64,000 nucleotides of DNA from Crotophaga sulcirostris (GCA_013397455.1 VYZB01000222.1:1312641-1376640), one strand, 5' to 3'; shown: positions 39,690-53,955, counted from the stretch's first letter. The notes: a model not told the origin generated them from the letters alone. Numbers and translations: made by a program.

Positions 39690-40884
39690 AATTTTTGATA
39701 CAGCCCATCTCACTGCTCAGGTGGGACTCGGGCAGCTCACCCAGAGGGCTGGGGGGCAACACGCTCCCTGCAACCCACTCACCCTCAGTAAAGCCAGAGC
39801 CTCTCACCTGCAGGGGGTACATGTGTACGCACCTTCCCTTTGTGCCCTTGAAACTTTTCTCCTTCAAAATCCCAATGTATTGTTAGCCTGTTGCCTTACT
39901 GATCAGAAGGGTTGTTCAAATGGCTCATTCTCTGCAGAAACTATAGCAAATAAATTTCATGTTGCATTTCATGTTCATCATACTAACTTGAAGAAAACAT
40001 ATATAAATATATATATACACAGATATAGCTATAATTTATACTACACAATAATTTAGGATAACACAAAACATTTTGACTGCAAAGACAGGGCAGTCACAGC
40101 TGAAAAGTTTAAAAACATATAATTGTTTAGGTATATATCGGTATCTTTTTTGCATTATGTGTGATTTTAATAAGGGAAAATGAATCCGTAATTGACAGAT
40201 AGACAAAATTTTCAAAAAGTTGAGAAGATGGAAGTGTTATAGCCACTGAACCATGTCTCTACCATCTCATAATTATTTTCATTATAAAAGTAGACTTGCT
40301 TTAACTTCATGAGGGGCATAATTGTTACTCTTTCTGGAAGAGTAAATAGAAATTCTCTTTTTTTTTAAGCTGTTAATTATAATTCCCATAGTTTAATTCA
40401 GAATATTTATTCTTTCAAACTTGCAATGGTACAAAGTAAATCTACTTTCCACAGCAGAACAAAAATCTATTTCCAGAAGGTGATTGCAGAAGCTTCATGT
40501 TACCCTTTATTCTGAATCACAAAAGTTAGCCAGATAGCAGTCAATATTCTGGTCAGCAGAGTCAGAGTGAGGAGTCTGCCATGTTGGGTACGAGATAGCA
40601 GACTGAAATCATAATATACAAGGAAGCACGTCTATACTTGCGAGTAGGGTAATTTTTAATTAATCTGCAATTTATGAAACTGTCTGTGTACAATCACTGA
40701 AAAAAAGTATTGGATGGAATGAGAAAAATCTATATACACTAGTAAGAAAAACGAATTTCCACTAAATTATTAAATATCAAACAGAAATAAGAGGTGTCTT
40801 ACTGGTCATTTAAGGCCAGTGAAAATTTTCCACTGCAAATATTTTGCAATTAAAAAAATACGTGCATGCAGAAATGTGTGGTAC

Positions 40885-40902
40885 ACCTGCACATGTGCAG
40901 GT
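40885..40902. repeat. 18-bp perfect palindrome
   Basis: ACCTGCACATGTGCAGGT reads the same on both strands. It contains a central CACATGTG, which includes an E-box type CATGTG. It may be chance or a dimeric binding site. Confidence 0.85.
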
Positions 40903-42330
40903 ACAATATAGCTGAATCAAATTTTCACAGTGACATCTAAAATTAAAAACAATTTTTTAAGTCTGGTTCAACAAAAAGAAAATCTCATTCTACTGAGCTG
41001 CTGCACTCTATTTATATGATGTAATCTGAGGTCGTACTAAGGAATTTTTGCTGGTTAGTATCTGAGGAGGTAAAAAAATGACTTCCCGCATGCCTACGGC
41101 ATGGCAGACTTTTCTACAGGGTAGAGAAAACAAGCCCATGAAGAAGAGAAACATATAAACCAAAATATTCAAATAGCAGTAGGCTAAAAATAAAATAACA
41201 AATTAGAAATAAACTTGAGAGTAAGGAGTTTGAACAAGTTACATTGCACTTTGAAGGTGAGCAGACACATGGCACTATAATCAAGTATTTAGCAAGAAAA
41301 TCCCCTTCTACAATCATAGATAGTAGCTGCTAATTGCTTTTAACTAAAGAACCTGCTTCCCTTGACACAGTATTTAGTTCTAACCTTTACCTGAGTGACT
41401 TACAGGGTATTGATAAAATTGGTGTTGCCACTTTAAACACTACTGAAAAGGAACAGGAAAGATATTTAACCTCAAATCATATTTTTCATATTTCTTTCAA
41501 TTAATTTTAAATGCAGGTAGTCAAATGTAAACAATTTGCTTCATAGAGTGCTTCCCTTTGAGAAGAAAAATATCCTCCAACACAAGAATAACCATTTTGC
41601 CAGATTAGATCAGTGGTCCATCAAATTACCCATCACTAACTAAAGCCTCACACAACGTAGACTTATCTGTTTCTAATCCGACCATTATATCTCTACCGTC
41701 ACCTTGAGACCGACCTTCATTATAAATTCATCATCTTCTCCCTTTCCTCCCGTATTTGCAAAATTTTACTCTCACGCTCTGCAGTTTCATTTGTAACTGC
41801 CCTGCTGACTCATTCTTGCTTTCTTCTATCGCTTGACTGAAGCACTTACCATTTTCAGTATCTTTCCCTGGAATCAGATTATAGCATGTAGAGTATACTG
41901 CTACTCTTTCCTTACAACAACAGATTGAGTCCTGAACTATTCTCACTCGGATTCTCTTCACTAGTCTCATACTCATTACTTATTTCTCTTTTCATATATT
42001 TCCACCGTCGTCAATACACAAATATCTCCCTCTGGATATATGCCATCTGGAACAGCCTTTTTGCATTGCTTTGCCTCATCAGCTCCAGCTTCTATTAAAT
42101 TCTTCTTAAAACTGGAATTTTAAAATATAAATATATTTAATACGAGCATTACACTGTAATTAAAGCAATAAACTCTCTTCACTTCCTGTCCAAAAATTAT
42201 GCGCTATTAATTTCAAAACCATGGCTAACTTCAAAGTGTTATGCCTGATATTTTTGAGTTAGTAAAGTCTACCAACAATAAAACCTACGCAAGTCTTAAC
42301 ATGGTCTGTGTGCACATACATACATGTGCA

Positions 42331-42358
42331 TATATATGTATGTATGTATGTATGTATG
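42331..42358 (+). repeat. (TATG)n microsatellite
   Basis: At least five TATG units follow a short TA run. The segment just upstream contains ACATACATACATG, the complement of the same repeat, so the two halves could pair as a hairpin. Confidence 0.9.
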
Positions 42359-43270
42359 AGTCAAAGAGAAGAGCATTCTCCTGTCTCTTAGGCGAAATGG
42401 AAAAGGCCAAGCACAACAGCTTCATTCCTTTTAAATGTTTCATCTTAAACCTGTGAAAAATGTTGCACTAATAAATGCTGATAGCCTGTTTTTGCAGTAG
42501 GCAATCTTCTGGTTCCAAGCAAGTGACTGGAACTATATTTTATTTCTGAATAGGAGACAGAAGACACCACTTGTATTGCAGGAGTCAGTGTTGACATTAA
42601 GAACATCTTGACAAAGATTTGCAGAACACACTTTAGTCAAAGTAACACTGAAAAATTGGAACAATTCAAGAGGTTACATAACAAGGACAGGATATACTAA
42701 TGAACTGTAGGCTGTAAGAAACTGGGTTTACTATGTATCTTTAAGCTTCAACCTGAACTGAATTTATGCTTTGCAGAGCGAGTTACGTAGATAACATTGC
42801 AGAAGAGAATCATTTTCCCCTCATTTGCATATTTCTCAATCAAAATATTTTCTAATTATACTTCAGTCCAAGTTTCATCTGGTTTTCCTAAATACTAAAT
42901 GTATTCCTATTTAGCCATTTGTTACACATGAAAACAAATGTACTGAAAGTAGCATACAGATATTTGCCTGCTTTGCTGGAGTAGAAACAGAGATGATGTT
43001 ATTTCACAAATGTTTTTGGCATTGTTGTTTAGCATCTTCAGTAATATTTGATAGATAATAGTACCTTCAGACAGAGTTCTGCCATTTCAGCTGCTGTAGA
43101 TTTCCAAGGAGGAAGAGGTTCAAAGAGTAATAACTATCAGAAATACCATTAATAAATTTAGTCATGTTATACATTAAACAAAATTACATTTTAATTCCTG
43201 CACTGTTTTCTTTATAAATAAATGATGTGGAAGATGTTTAATGAGATTTGTCTGACTAAGGTTTTAATTT

Positions 43271-43382
43271 AAAACAAACAAACAACAACAACAACAAAAA
43301 ACCCAAAATACCCACGAAACACCTCCCCCCTCAAAAAAACGCCAACCAACCTGCAAAAAAAAACTCCAAAAAAACCACAAAC
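43271..43382 (+). repeat. Almost pure A/C tract
   Basis: Over about 112 bases the plus strand has only a handful of T and G. It begins with AAAC and AAC units, then alternates C-runs and A-runs. No transposon ends flank it. It resembles a decaying A/C-rich simple repeat. Confidence 0.8.
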
Positions 43383-46300
43383 CACTGATGATATACTATA
43401 TCCAAATTCACTTTACAATATGGTACAATTTGGGGTTCGAGAGGAGGGAGAAGCAGCCTGATAAATAAAAACATTCAAAAGATGTAAATACCTACAGTTA
43501 ATGGAGAGTCATTATTGCTATAGCACCCTGAGAACCCTCTTTGATAATCTTTTTATAAACCCAACAAAACAGTGAAAGGGCTAGGGTGGCTCAGTGTGAG
43601 TGCAAATGACACTTGATTATCAGTGTGAAAGATTTTTCTGCAAAAAGTTTCAGCTTCTCCATAACTAAGATCAGTCCAGATGCTCAAACCACAGGAAAAG
43701 GTTTTGAGAAGTTATGAAAAAAACTTAATGCAGCAGGCTCACAAATCTCATGGGAATGCACAACTTCATTGATCAGTTATCATATAGGCAGTACCTTTTA
43801 GCTTCAGGTGTTTCTATAGTTCAACCAAATTACACTGGTTTATCAAGGCAATATCAGAACAGAAATTTTACAAAAAATTACAAAAGGAAATCAGATGCCA
43901 CAGATTGCTTCAGTATGGTATGCTGCTGGGGCCCTTGTATGTTTAATTTATGCAATCCAACTTCCCACAGCAAACAGTATAGTTTAGATGGAAACGATAT
44001 GTATGTTTATAGATTGGTCTAAACACAAAGCATATCTCCTCCTCACAGGAAATCATATATATTGATACTGTACAGCATTATTAAACACAAAACTATGCCT
44101 ACAGAGACAATCATTCTACAAGTTTTCCTTTTTAAAATCACCTGCTTAAATCAAAGGTGACATGTTGATACAGCCTACAGGATTTCTGTCTTGTTGAGAA
44201 AAATCCAGGCATTTTGTATCCCATGCAATAATCCAAATTACACAGTCCATGGAGTTCACAGCAATGTTCCTGAAACTGGTTTATGACAAAAACTATCTAT
44301 TTAACAGAATAAGTGGAATTTTGTATTTGCTCTTATTCATGCATTCCTAATCTGGCATTCATAACGAAATCTACATCTAACAAGATATTACTGTGTAAAC
44401 TGGCATCATAACACATCAGGTACAAATAGACTTATCCTTAAGAAAATAACATTGAGAGAAGTACTAAGCAGTCAGTAACAACTCTAACATTATTGTTAGG
44501 CTGTTAAGGATTAACAAACCACAGAGTGAATATCCCCTGAATTATGCCAGTGTTTACTATTCATATCACTTCTGTCAGTGCAAGCAGAGAAAGGAGGACA
44601 GTGAAATCTGAGCTCAGCTTCATGGTATAGATCACACAGATGACTATGCCTTCACTAAAGCAAAGTTATACATGCACCTTTTCTCTGTGAACAGCAGGTG
44701 GACAAAAATAAATCTCTTTAGATTTCAAGCAAGTCACTGCCTGCTTTTGTACCCTACTTGTGGCCCCTGTCTCAGGGGAATTGCATTCACTAGACTGCTT
44801 GCCTTCAGCTACATTGCAAGTAATTAGTTTGAAATAGCTAACTTTTACTTCTTGATTATTCTGCAGTCCTTGCTCTGGACTATAGGAGATGGACAGAAAC
44901 ACAGCCAGGACCAAATGGCATTTCCCAGTAACGCAAGGGCAGCCCAGCCTCCAAACTACTGTTCCCAGCGTTACCCTCAGCCTGATTTACTGCATACCTG
45001 CAGTTTCTAACCTTTTGTATGTGGGAAAACAGCCCACATTTCTGTGATCTGAGTCACTCTAAGGATTTGTACTGATCACTTGTGTTAACTTCTCTAGAAC
45101 TGGATTACCCTTGAGATCCCATGGAAAGGAAAATGTAAAGTTACCTACACCTCTTCTGGAGTGACTGAGGCCAATCCTCACTGCAAAGGGGATCATATCT
45201 AGCCAGAGTTAAGTAAGAACTTTGCTTTCATATTACTTTCTCTGCTAAGTTACTAATGACTTAAATTAATTTAAAAGAAACCTCCCCCTCCTGCCCGTAA
45301 ACAAAATTTAAAAAGGGCAAGTGACCTTAGAAAAGAAAGGTACAAATGATGCAACTCAATTTATCAGCCTAACAACCATCACTTGAAATCGGATGAATAA
45401 TGTGTGGTAGTTCAACAGGGAATATCTCTTATAATTACTTTCTCATGAGCTTTCCACCAGCCAATAACACTTTGTCTTAATCGGCACAGTATACTCCTCA
45501 AATAGGTAAACCTTCCTGTTTTGGTAAATTAATTACATTGATGAACCCTTTGTTAACATCTTACAGTAAATTCAGAAATTACACCTTAGTGGGAATTGAA
45601 TAAACACATCTCTATATCCCAAAATAAAAATCATAACTGTCCAAAGCACACGAAAGACAATTAATGTATATCTTTATTTAGAAGCTATAAATTTTGATAA
45701 CATTAATTACCTCCTCTTCAAGTTTTAATTCAGGGACAGTTTCTAGTAAATTAGATGACTTTCCCTTGGGGTCTTTATGGTAAATATGCCATAAAGCTAC
45801 AGAAGCAAGAGCAGATTCTAAATGGAGGTGATAGAGGCAATGAGTACTTGTAATGAGCTATGTATCAAAAAGAAAAATGCTAAGCCTTCCATTAAAAATA
45901 AAAACAATTAAAAAAAAAGCACATCTCACAAGTCTATCTGCTTTGAACAGTACTGGCCTTTGGTCACCTAGAAGAGTACAAGAATGGTCAACAACTCCAC
46001 AACTAAAAGTTTCAGTAGCATAAGCATACAACAATTTTAAAAGGTTCTCAATTAGAGAATACTTTCTTTTTACCCTGTTTGAAGTATCCCTCTATCCCAT
46101 CAACCTTTCATTAATAAGAGCTTTCAAATACTTCTTCCCTTGTCAGGAGAGAACTCCAGTAACAAACTGCTGAGCCATCCTAAGAAAAGCTGTTCAAAAA
46201 AACCAAATTCAGGAAAAAAAGAAAGGAGAGGTAAGGCCTAGCTACAGATAAAATTTCATAAAATACTGAATTATAGACCAGTCTATTTCAAGATCTCCAT

Positions 46301-49300
46301 GTGTTTAAATACAAATATTTTTAAACTAAAAGAAGTCACTCACAGATTAATGACTGGCAAGATTCTCTTACAGTATGTCCAAGTCTCAAGCATTAAAATT
46401 GGTACTAGTAAATTTATTGAAAATATTTATAGCATGAGCTGTAAAGTATGTTAATACAGACCTACTTTTTTTTTGTTTGAACTGCTTTTCTTTAATAATA
46501 AGTTATTAAAATGCACATTTTTGTATAGTTTTGTGAGGATTTTTAAGCACCGTCATTACTATCCTGCTACAGTAGATCTATGAAAAGTCTATGAGAAACC
46601 CCCCGCTCTGATCAACACCTCCTACTGAAAGACTTTATGTATCTACATTCCCTTATCTGTGAATTATATTTAATGTTTAAAATAAGAAAACAAGGTGCTT
46701 TCTTGACATTAATTGTAACGTATTTTTAGCTATTAAATCTGCCTGATATTTTCATTACCATCTGTCTAATACTACCCCACCTAGCTAGCTTTGCAATGCA
46801 GTATTGTCTATAGTCTTTGTGCCTTGGGGAAGGATTTTTCATTTCATATTGTTTGTTCAGACTTTAATGAGATTCTTAAAAGAGCAATCCCTTGGATTGT
46901 AATAGAATCCTACTATAGATAAGTGAACTGGTAGAAAGCGTTTTGATATGACTAGTTTTGCAGAAAGAGAAATTTATGTTCACTAAACTAGACTAGATCA
47001 TTAAAGGTGGAAGACAGAGAAAAGAGAATGAAGCAGCAATGAATGAAAAATAAAATCTTAAAAAAAAATATCAAAACCACTACTAGGACAGGAATAATAT
47101 TTTAAAATACAGTTGTTCTTACTGCCCTCATTTTCAAAGGGCTCTTTTAAAAAATATGGATAATAACTACAAATTCCAAGACCCAACAGAAAAAGACAGG
47201 CAAATGGCTTGAAAAAAAAAAAATAAGAATTGTACTGGAACTTATGATAATATTAAAAAAAAAAAAGAAGAGAGGGAGAGGGATGTCAAATCTTGAATTT
47301 CTTTTTTTGCCATCTTCTATTAAATAGATTATCTCTCTACTAAGAATCCTGTGGCTATGTCTGGAACAGAAAATACTTTGTACAGAGCAAATCTGCATAT
47401 CAACAAAATAAAATAATTGCTTGATTCCTCTCAATATATTTTTTAGGTACTATTTTTAGGCATACTTTTGAAAACCAAAGTGTCTTTTGAGGAAACAAAA
47501 ATATAGTGTGTGCTGGAGTAGTTAGAGGAATGTTTATATTAATTTACAAAATATATCAAATTCTATTTTCTGTTATGCATTCTTCACTATAAAAGATTTA
47601 ATTTTACTAAAAAAATTAAAAATTGTGCAAACTTGAAATAGCAAGACACCAGTGGATTCAATGAGATTTGGCATAACGATGGAAGCCACTAATATAAATA
47701 TTAACGGCTCTGATCAACTCCACATTCAATAACTCATGGATTGCTCAAAAGAAAAGAAAGCATACAGAAAGATGAGCAAATTACTCCTAAAGCTAATATT
47801 CCGTACAGCAAGAGGAAAACTGCATCCAGAAGAGTAGTGGGAGAGAGAGTACGAACAGTTTGTACTTATTAACTAATAAATTCCAGCTAATCTGCATGGT
47901 GCTTTAAAAAGAAAGACATTTTAAAAAGATAATTATAAGCATTTTTATTCTTTTCCAACATATCTTATTTTTAGTAATTACTATTATATGCCTCTAATCA
48001 AATATAATATTATTATGCCTTATGATAGCAACAGTTAAAATCATTAAAGAAATAGAAGACATCCAATTTCCCTATCTCTTCATTACTGAAGAAAGCAATG
48101 TAACATTCTTATTTGCTCTTTTCTCTGTTGACACTCTCCTTTAGTCTGATTTTAAAACCTGACAGCTGACAAATCTGCCAAAATGACAAGTTAGATTTCT
48201 AATTTAACTAAAATAAGTTAAATTTCTAAATCATAGATTAACTGAAGTAATTAAATTACTAAAATGAATCAGAAAGATATGTAAATAATTCTACCCAGTA
48301 TATATTTAGCAAATTATACATGAATACATTTTTACTTTACTGATCTTCAAATAATTTGGAGCTGACAGCTCATGACAATACCTAGCTCAGAGAGAAATTT
48401 TAGATGGTTTCCAATATGCCTCATACGTGACTAAGCAACGTGCAGCACACACAACTAGAGATAGGCCTGGAAAAATTATGAGTTTGTTAACTGGACTGCT
48501 AATCAGTGCATGCTTGCTTGCTCTCAACTCAACCTCTATTTCCCTTTCAGTCAGGGAGGAAGGGGAAGGCACAAAACACTCAGAGATCATTTAGCTGCAC
48601 AGACGTTCTTTAAAAACACATTCAGTTCCAAAATATCAATGCCCAGTTTATCTGGGTTGTAGATTAAGTGCACCACAGATGCTGAGATATTAGACCTGGC
48701 AGTTTGCAAAGGCATCTTTGGTCCAGGAGGATGCTTTAGCAGAGCCATGTACAGATTTCCAAGCCAGGTCAGCAGTGCAGCTGCTTATGGCAAGGCTTCA
48801 GCTGACTCTGGGGACCTTCAGGTTCCTATTAGTCTCTGCTTAATCCCAGGCAAAAACTGGCCCTGCAGGGCGATGCACCTGAGCTAAGAAGCCCCTTCTG
48901 GATTCAAAACACTGAGGAACAGGGGGACAAGCCAGCAGGAGCCAGTCTGGGTCCTTCTGACATGGAACAGAGCCAGCACTAATAAGCTGGGTCCATATGA
49001 CAGCTTTCATGCTGGGCTGTGCCATGCATCCCAACAGTATGGGTATTTTCAAGGTTTTTTCCATTACCCACTGTTTTCTTGGCTGGTGTGCTACTACATT
49101 AGCCTGGCCCTAACACGGAGGGGAAAGCTGAAGGTCTCCTGCACATATAAATTGGCTTCTCCTGGCATTAAAAAATAAGGATTTATACATTAAAAAAAAC
49201 CCACCAAACAGGTGGGATTGCATCTTTTAGAGTTTTAAATTATGTTTCTGCGCATAGCATGTGTTTAATATAACTTTAAGAATAAAATGTGTAATACTCC

Positions 49301-51329
49301 AATATTTCAAAACCATGAATGACATTTTCATTATATGCTGTGCTTAAAGTAATCCCCATGATAAATTAATTTATATGAAATATGCTCTAGTGAATTAAAA
49401 TTTGTCCTGCAGGTACAGATTTGTGAGAAAAGATAGATTTTGTAGGAAACGTCACAATCCTCTTACTTCTCTATTATAAAATATTGTTAAAAACCTGCCA
49501 TAACTTCATGCTTTGTTTTAATTTAGAGGAAGAAAAAGGAAAAAAAAAAGTTATTCCTTCATTGGAGCACAGATCTGGAGATAATTACGTAAGATCTGTC
49601 AACTCAACTTCTAAATCTTATCAGCTTTTATCTGAGCTATGAAATTTTTTGTTTTGTGGTAAAAAAAGCTTTAATTAATGTCTAGAAAACAAATTATTTT
49701 TAGAAAAAAATTTAGAAATTATGTATTTGTTTTGTAAGTGATATGGAACTGAGTGCACATTTATGTTTTTCCCAATATGGAACTAATGTACTGCATGCTT
49801 CACTACTCAACACTCTTATTTTCATCATGGAGTGGTACTCCAGTAACAAACAGTAGTCATATTTGACAGGAGAGTAATGCAACATAAAGACTATCCAATC
49901 CTCTGTCGGGAACAGGAGCATACAACTTAAATAGAGTATTACACCATATGCAATATCCATATTCATGGAAGACTTTTTGAAATGGATGAAAATGAATTAT
50001 CTAAACATATATCACAACAAAACTGAACTTTTAAGGGTTAAGAAAAACAGTTGTATATCCTTTTCTCTGGTGTTCCATTAAAATTATAATTATATGCAAA
50101 GACAACAAATCGGTCAAATCAGCCTATACACTGCTGAAGAAAATACGACCATTTACGTGCAGAAGATGAAATATTTTGTTATTAAGGGTAAACAACACAG
50201 TTCTAGAGAAGAGAAGGCAAGCAGATGAGGAAAGACAGAGAAACAATGTAGCCTCCATCCTTCTGTTAGCCCTCCAATTCCCCTGGAATTATAGTTCTGG
50301 AGATATCAAGTGTTGTCATAAATATACCAGGTATATAGCTTTCTTCTGGTCTGTGTTACATGACTCATATTTCATGGGTTTTGTGTTGGTTTTTCTGATT
50401 ATTATTTTTTTAATATTCAAATTGTAATAAATTTACTAGTCTCAATCCTTCAATCTACTAGTTGTCTAATTACTAATTTAATCACCTGAAGCCAAATTGC
50501 AAAGCCACATATGGCCCCTCAGGGTTTGCCTAGAGCTGTGGAGCATCTGCCTACCTCCTGTTCCTGTAGGACAGTTACAACATGCGTCCCAAAAACCTGA
50601 GCACTTGCAGACCCACTGCAGCTTAAGGATGGCTTTCCAGGGCTTGGGTCTCAGTTTTTCATCCTCATAGTTATGTACATAGATTACTTTGTTTAAATTC
50701 ACATCCTCCTTAGAGGCAGACCAAATTTCACATTATCCTGGGGTTTAAGCAACAGGAAAAATCTGTTATGGAAAGTACTGATGACAAAACATATGGGTCA
50801 CATAACCTATCAATGGTTCAATCTGCAGTACACATTAATCAAGTTGCAAGATTGTTTTGCCAAGACAGACCAATCCAAGACTTTAATGTTTATGATCAGC
50901 ACAAACAACTTCAGCGTGTCAATGTTTCCAAATTCCACAGTCTTTTCTTATAGTTTCAATTTTCCTTTAGGTTTACCTAGTTTTCTAGACACCTTTATCA
51001 CCTGTGAATATATGTAATTCGGGCTAATTAAGAAATAAAATTATTAGATCAGTTGGTTTTAAATATCCATTTCTGTAACAAATAAATGCATGATAAAAGA
51101 CCTTGTCTCACAGTTCAGTAAAAATAACATTTCTGATGCTCCTTTCTTTTCCTTTAAGTCAGTCTTTGTTTTTGATGTTTTACCTGTCCCTGTCTATGCC
51201 AGAATGCCACTAAACTACAGAAAACAACCTACTGGTATGGAAGCTAGTGATTAAGAAATAACAAGATATACTTAGCCTTAAAGAAAAGAAAAAATGAAAA
51301 AACTACCTTCACTTTCTGATTCGCTAAAA

Positions 51330-51351
51330 GTGTGTATATATATATACACAC
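51330..51351. repeat. (TG)(TA)(CA) palindromic microsatellite
   Basis: A GTGTG arm, an alternating TA core and a CACAC arm form a 22-bp perfect palindrome. Alternating purine-pyrimidine sequence of this kind can extrude as a cruciform. Confidence 0.85.
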
Positions 51352-51475
51352 ACAAAACATGAAAATAGTTCACATGACATACAAAACAATATTATTGTAT
51401 AATTAGGAGGAGAAAACCTGACTGAGGCTGCCTTTCAATTATGGCATATTATATGTGGGAGACTACTGACAATGT

Positions 51476-51605
51476 AAATCCCTGCAGGGAGGGATTTGTA
51501 AGAAATTCCCATTATAGTCCATTGTGTATTGCTGTTCACACAGAGAGGGATTTCATAGAGATGACATAAAACTACACTTACCTTTGGCTGCCACCGGGGT
51601 AAGTG
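51476..51605. repeat. Cluster of short inverted repeats
   Basis: AAATCCCT (51476-51483) pairs with AGGGATTT (51490-51497) around a GCAGGG loop. A further AGGGATTT follows near 51546. CACTTACC (51575-51582) pairs with GGTAAGTG (51598-51605). Both pairs are exact 8-bp arms. Confidence 0.55.
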
Positions 51606-53706
51606 CTAATTCAACATAAGTGATAGTTTATTTGTTTGTTTAGTTTGTCTGAAAGGTAGAGGCATATTACTTACACTATGAAATACAGGAATTATGCTTC
51701 ACTATTACACATAACTGAAGTTCACAGCTATTTTAAAAAAAAAAATAGAAAACACAAGCACAAAGGAAAGAATGTACAACTGTGATGCATTTTGTTAATG
51801 CCATTTTATCATTTGCAATCCTTATCAGAACCACTGATTATAATTTGTTCAAATGACCCCAGGGCTGAAAAGCAGCTAGCAAATATTTCCACCAGCTCAG
51901 TGCACTTACACGAAAGCATGCTTTTCTATTGCGTCAGATAAAGGAAGCCCGGATAAAACCACTGCCTGCTGAATTCAAAATTCTAGAGTATGAAAGATAA
52001 GATTTGCTATGTACAAAATATACTAACAAAGCATTTAGGAATGCACAGTACTATAGAAATAGGTCCTACAGATATTTGCAGAGAGGGTCATTACAACAAA
52101 GCTACAGCTGACTGTATGGCACGAAACCCAAAATTTCCCCCCAGAGACTTTAATTTCATTCATTCCTTTCACTCATGTTATTTGTAGCCTTGAACTGAAG
52201 GGCAAAATGTTAATGTCAGCAGGAATGAGAGTCTAAGACTAAAAGAAAAAAGCAGGATTGGCTGGAGAAGCTTTGAGACAGCTGAAACTTTTTTCTATTG
52301 ATATTTTTTTTCCATGGCCTTCTGATGTTTTTACAGCATACGCTTCTGTAACATAGAAAAACTTCAAGTCTCGTTAATCTGTCTTTATCTGGACCACATA
52401 ATATTTCACCATCCAAACAAGTAATATACTAACAATGAAAGATCATTTCTATAGCAAATCTGACTTTGTTCACTCTCGGAGAATATAATACACTGCAGAG
52501 CAAATGCAAAGTTTAAAATGTGATGCTTTTCTCATTCTTTTTGGAGGAATGTTGTCATCTTCCTCAAACTATTCTTCCATTATAGAAGGGGTAAGAAGAA
52601 AACTCACAATCTCTTGAATCTAAAAAAAAACCTAAAGCAACCTCCTCCTGCAAATGTAAAGGAATGAATTATAACAAATCAAAAATCCTTTATCTGAACA
52701 TTTCCCCCTAAACAAACAATCTGCAAGAGAAACTACTATACATTCTACTGCTATTATTATAAATTAAACATAAAGGGCACCCATACACAATAATGAAGTT
52801 GGGCAGCAATATAGTACCTTTAAATGTATCTTGGAGTTACAATATCCTATTGAGTTTCAGAAAATAAGTGCCATTTTTACCTGTACATATACGTATATCT
52901 AATGATTACTTACTGATTTCATGAATCTATAATCCAGAAAATAAGAGCCCTTTGGACACTACAGGTAAAAAATACTAGGTCATTATTTTGTAGTGCCTTT
53001 GGGAACATCACCAAGTACAAAGTTTCTGATAGTCAAAATTGTCTGTATCTTGAGTAATGTGCTGGGGCACAACTGGTAAATTAAGGGAAGGCTACAACCA
53101 GCTTTCACAATGCCTTTTAGAGAGCAAGAGCCAAGACTGAAAGACAGTGAATGGAAAATATCAGGAGAGCGAAGCTAGGTCTGTAACTGTGAGCTGTAAG
53201 ACAGCACCTTCATCCCAGCATGTGCCTTAATGGAGGGCGTCCCATAAAGGCTACAGTCAAGTATCACAGATGTGCAGATGGATGGAGTGCTGAAAACTAC
53301 CTTTTTTGAACAGCAGAGCTGAGTGTTGAGGAAGTGGAAGAAATGACAGAGAGCGAGCACGCTATGTAGAGCAAACTCATATTTCCATTATAGCTACCTA
53401 GTGGAAACACAGAAAAAGCATATCTTTTTTTTAACTTAAGAAGGAATTTATGAAGCAACCTCAAAAAAAAATGAGATGACCTTACCAACACAACAAGCCT
53501 GCAAACTGTTAAACAACAGAAGAATAATTCTGAAATCTGCAGGGAGGAAATGGGATGGAGAAGAAAAATGGAGACATCCTTTTGGGGAGTGGAGTATTCA
53601 AGGTTGCAGCAGGGATTTCAAAGTCTCAAGGTGAGGTAGCAATATAAATCTTGTTAACTAAACTATTCTTTCCTGCAGGGAGCCATACACTGCAGTGCCA
53701 AGGTTG

Positions 53707-53955
53707 TCACTGGATGAGGGACCTCCACAACACCCACCCTCTCACAACAGGTTCCTTATGCTTCTTCAACATGTTGTGAAGCACACAGCAACACACCGTT
53801 GGTTTGACAGCATTCTCCACAGTGGTATCAAACCCATCGCATGGATGATACAAAGAGATCTTCAATGCTTGCAGATATACTAGATATATGATCTATGTTA
53901 TACGATTAGCAACACCTCATTTGGGGACATTAGATGAAAATGTCTTTGAGCAACA
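53707..53955 (-). pseudogene. PIF/Harbinger transposase (DDE nuclease) C-terminal fossil
   Basis: Reading the minus strand, the conceptual protein ends with ENAVKP, then CCCVLHNMLKKHKEPV, and stops at 53707-53709. The [A/C]CCxLHN block close to the C-terminus, preceded by an LK segment (here LQALK) and a diverged intermediate, is the end of the Harbinger nuclease domain, which includes the host-derived HARBI1. Just upstream a second frame gives QRHFHLMS followed by EVLLIV. This matches the stretch before the third catalytic acidic residue (usual form FN..LS.AR..VE.AFG.LK). The two pieces are joined out of frame and the region between them is decayed, so the acidic residue and FG are lost. Nothing of the N-terminal half or the partner Myb-like gene could be recognised. 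I saw no terminal repeats. It is an inactive relic. Confidence 0.6.

Larger units (their letters stand above)
39690..43270. other. Noncoding stretch with a GC-rich island at its left end
   Basis: The first 150 bases are GC-rich and carry open frames on both strands (the longest reaches 40056), but the protein reading is low-complexity and has no recognised domain. The rest is AT-rich. It includes an 18-bp perfect palindrome and a TATG microsatellite. No gene was recognised. Confidence 0.4.
43383..53706. other. Noncoding stretch, no gene recognised
   Basis: Mostly AT-rich DNA. GC-richer patches lie at about 44880-45010, 48720-49150 and 50490-50650. I cannot assign any of them to an exon or a repeat family. 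Short inverted repeats at 51476-51605 are listed separately. Open frames are short and without recognised domains. Confidence 0.45.

Noticed and set aside
39601..40056. 151-codon plus-strand open frame
   Set aside because: It crosses a GC-rich island and then AT microsatellite-like DNA, the opposite strand is also open, and no domain is visible.
53695..53883. 62-codon plus-strand open frame
   Set aside because: It is antisense to the Harbinger-derived fragment.
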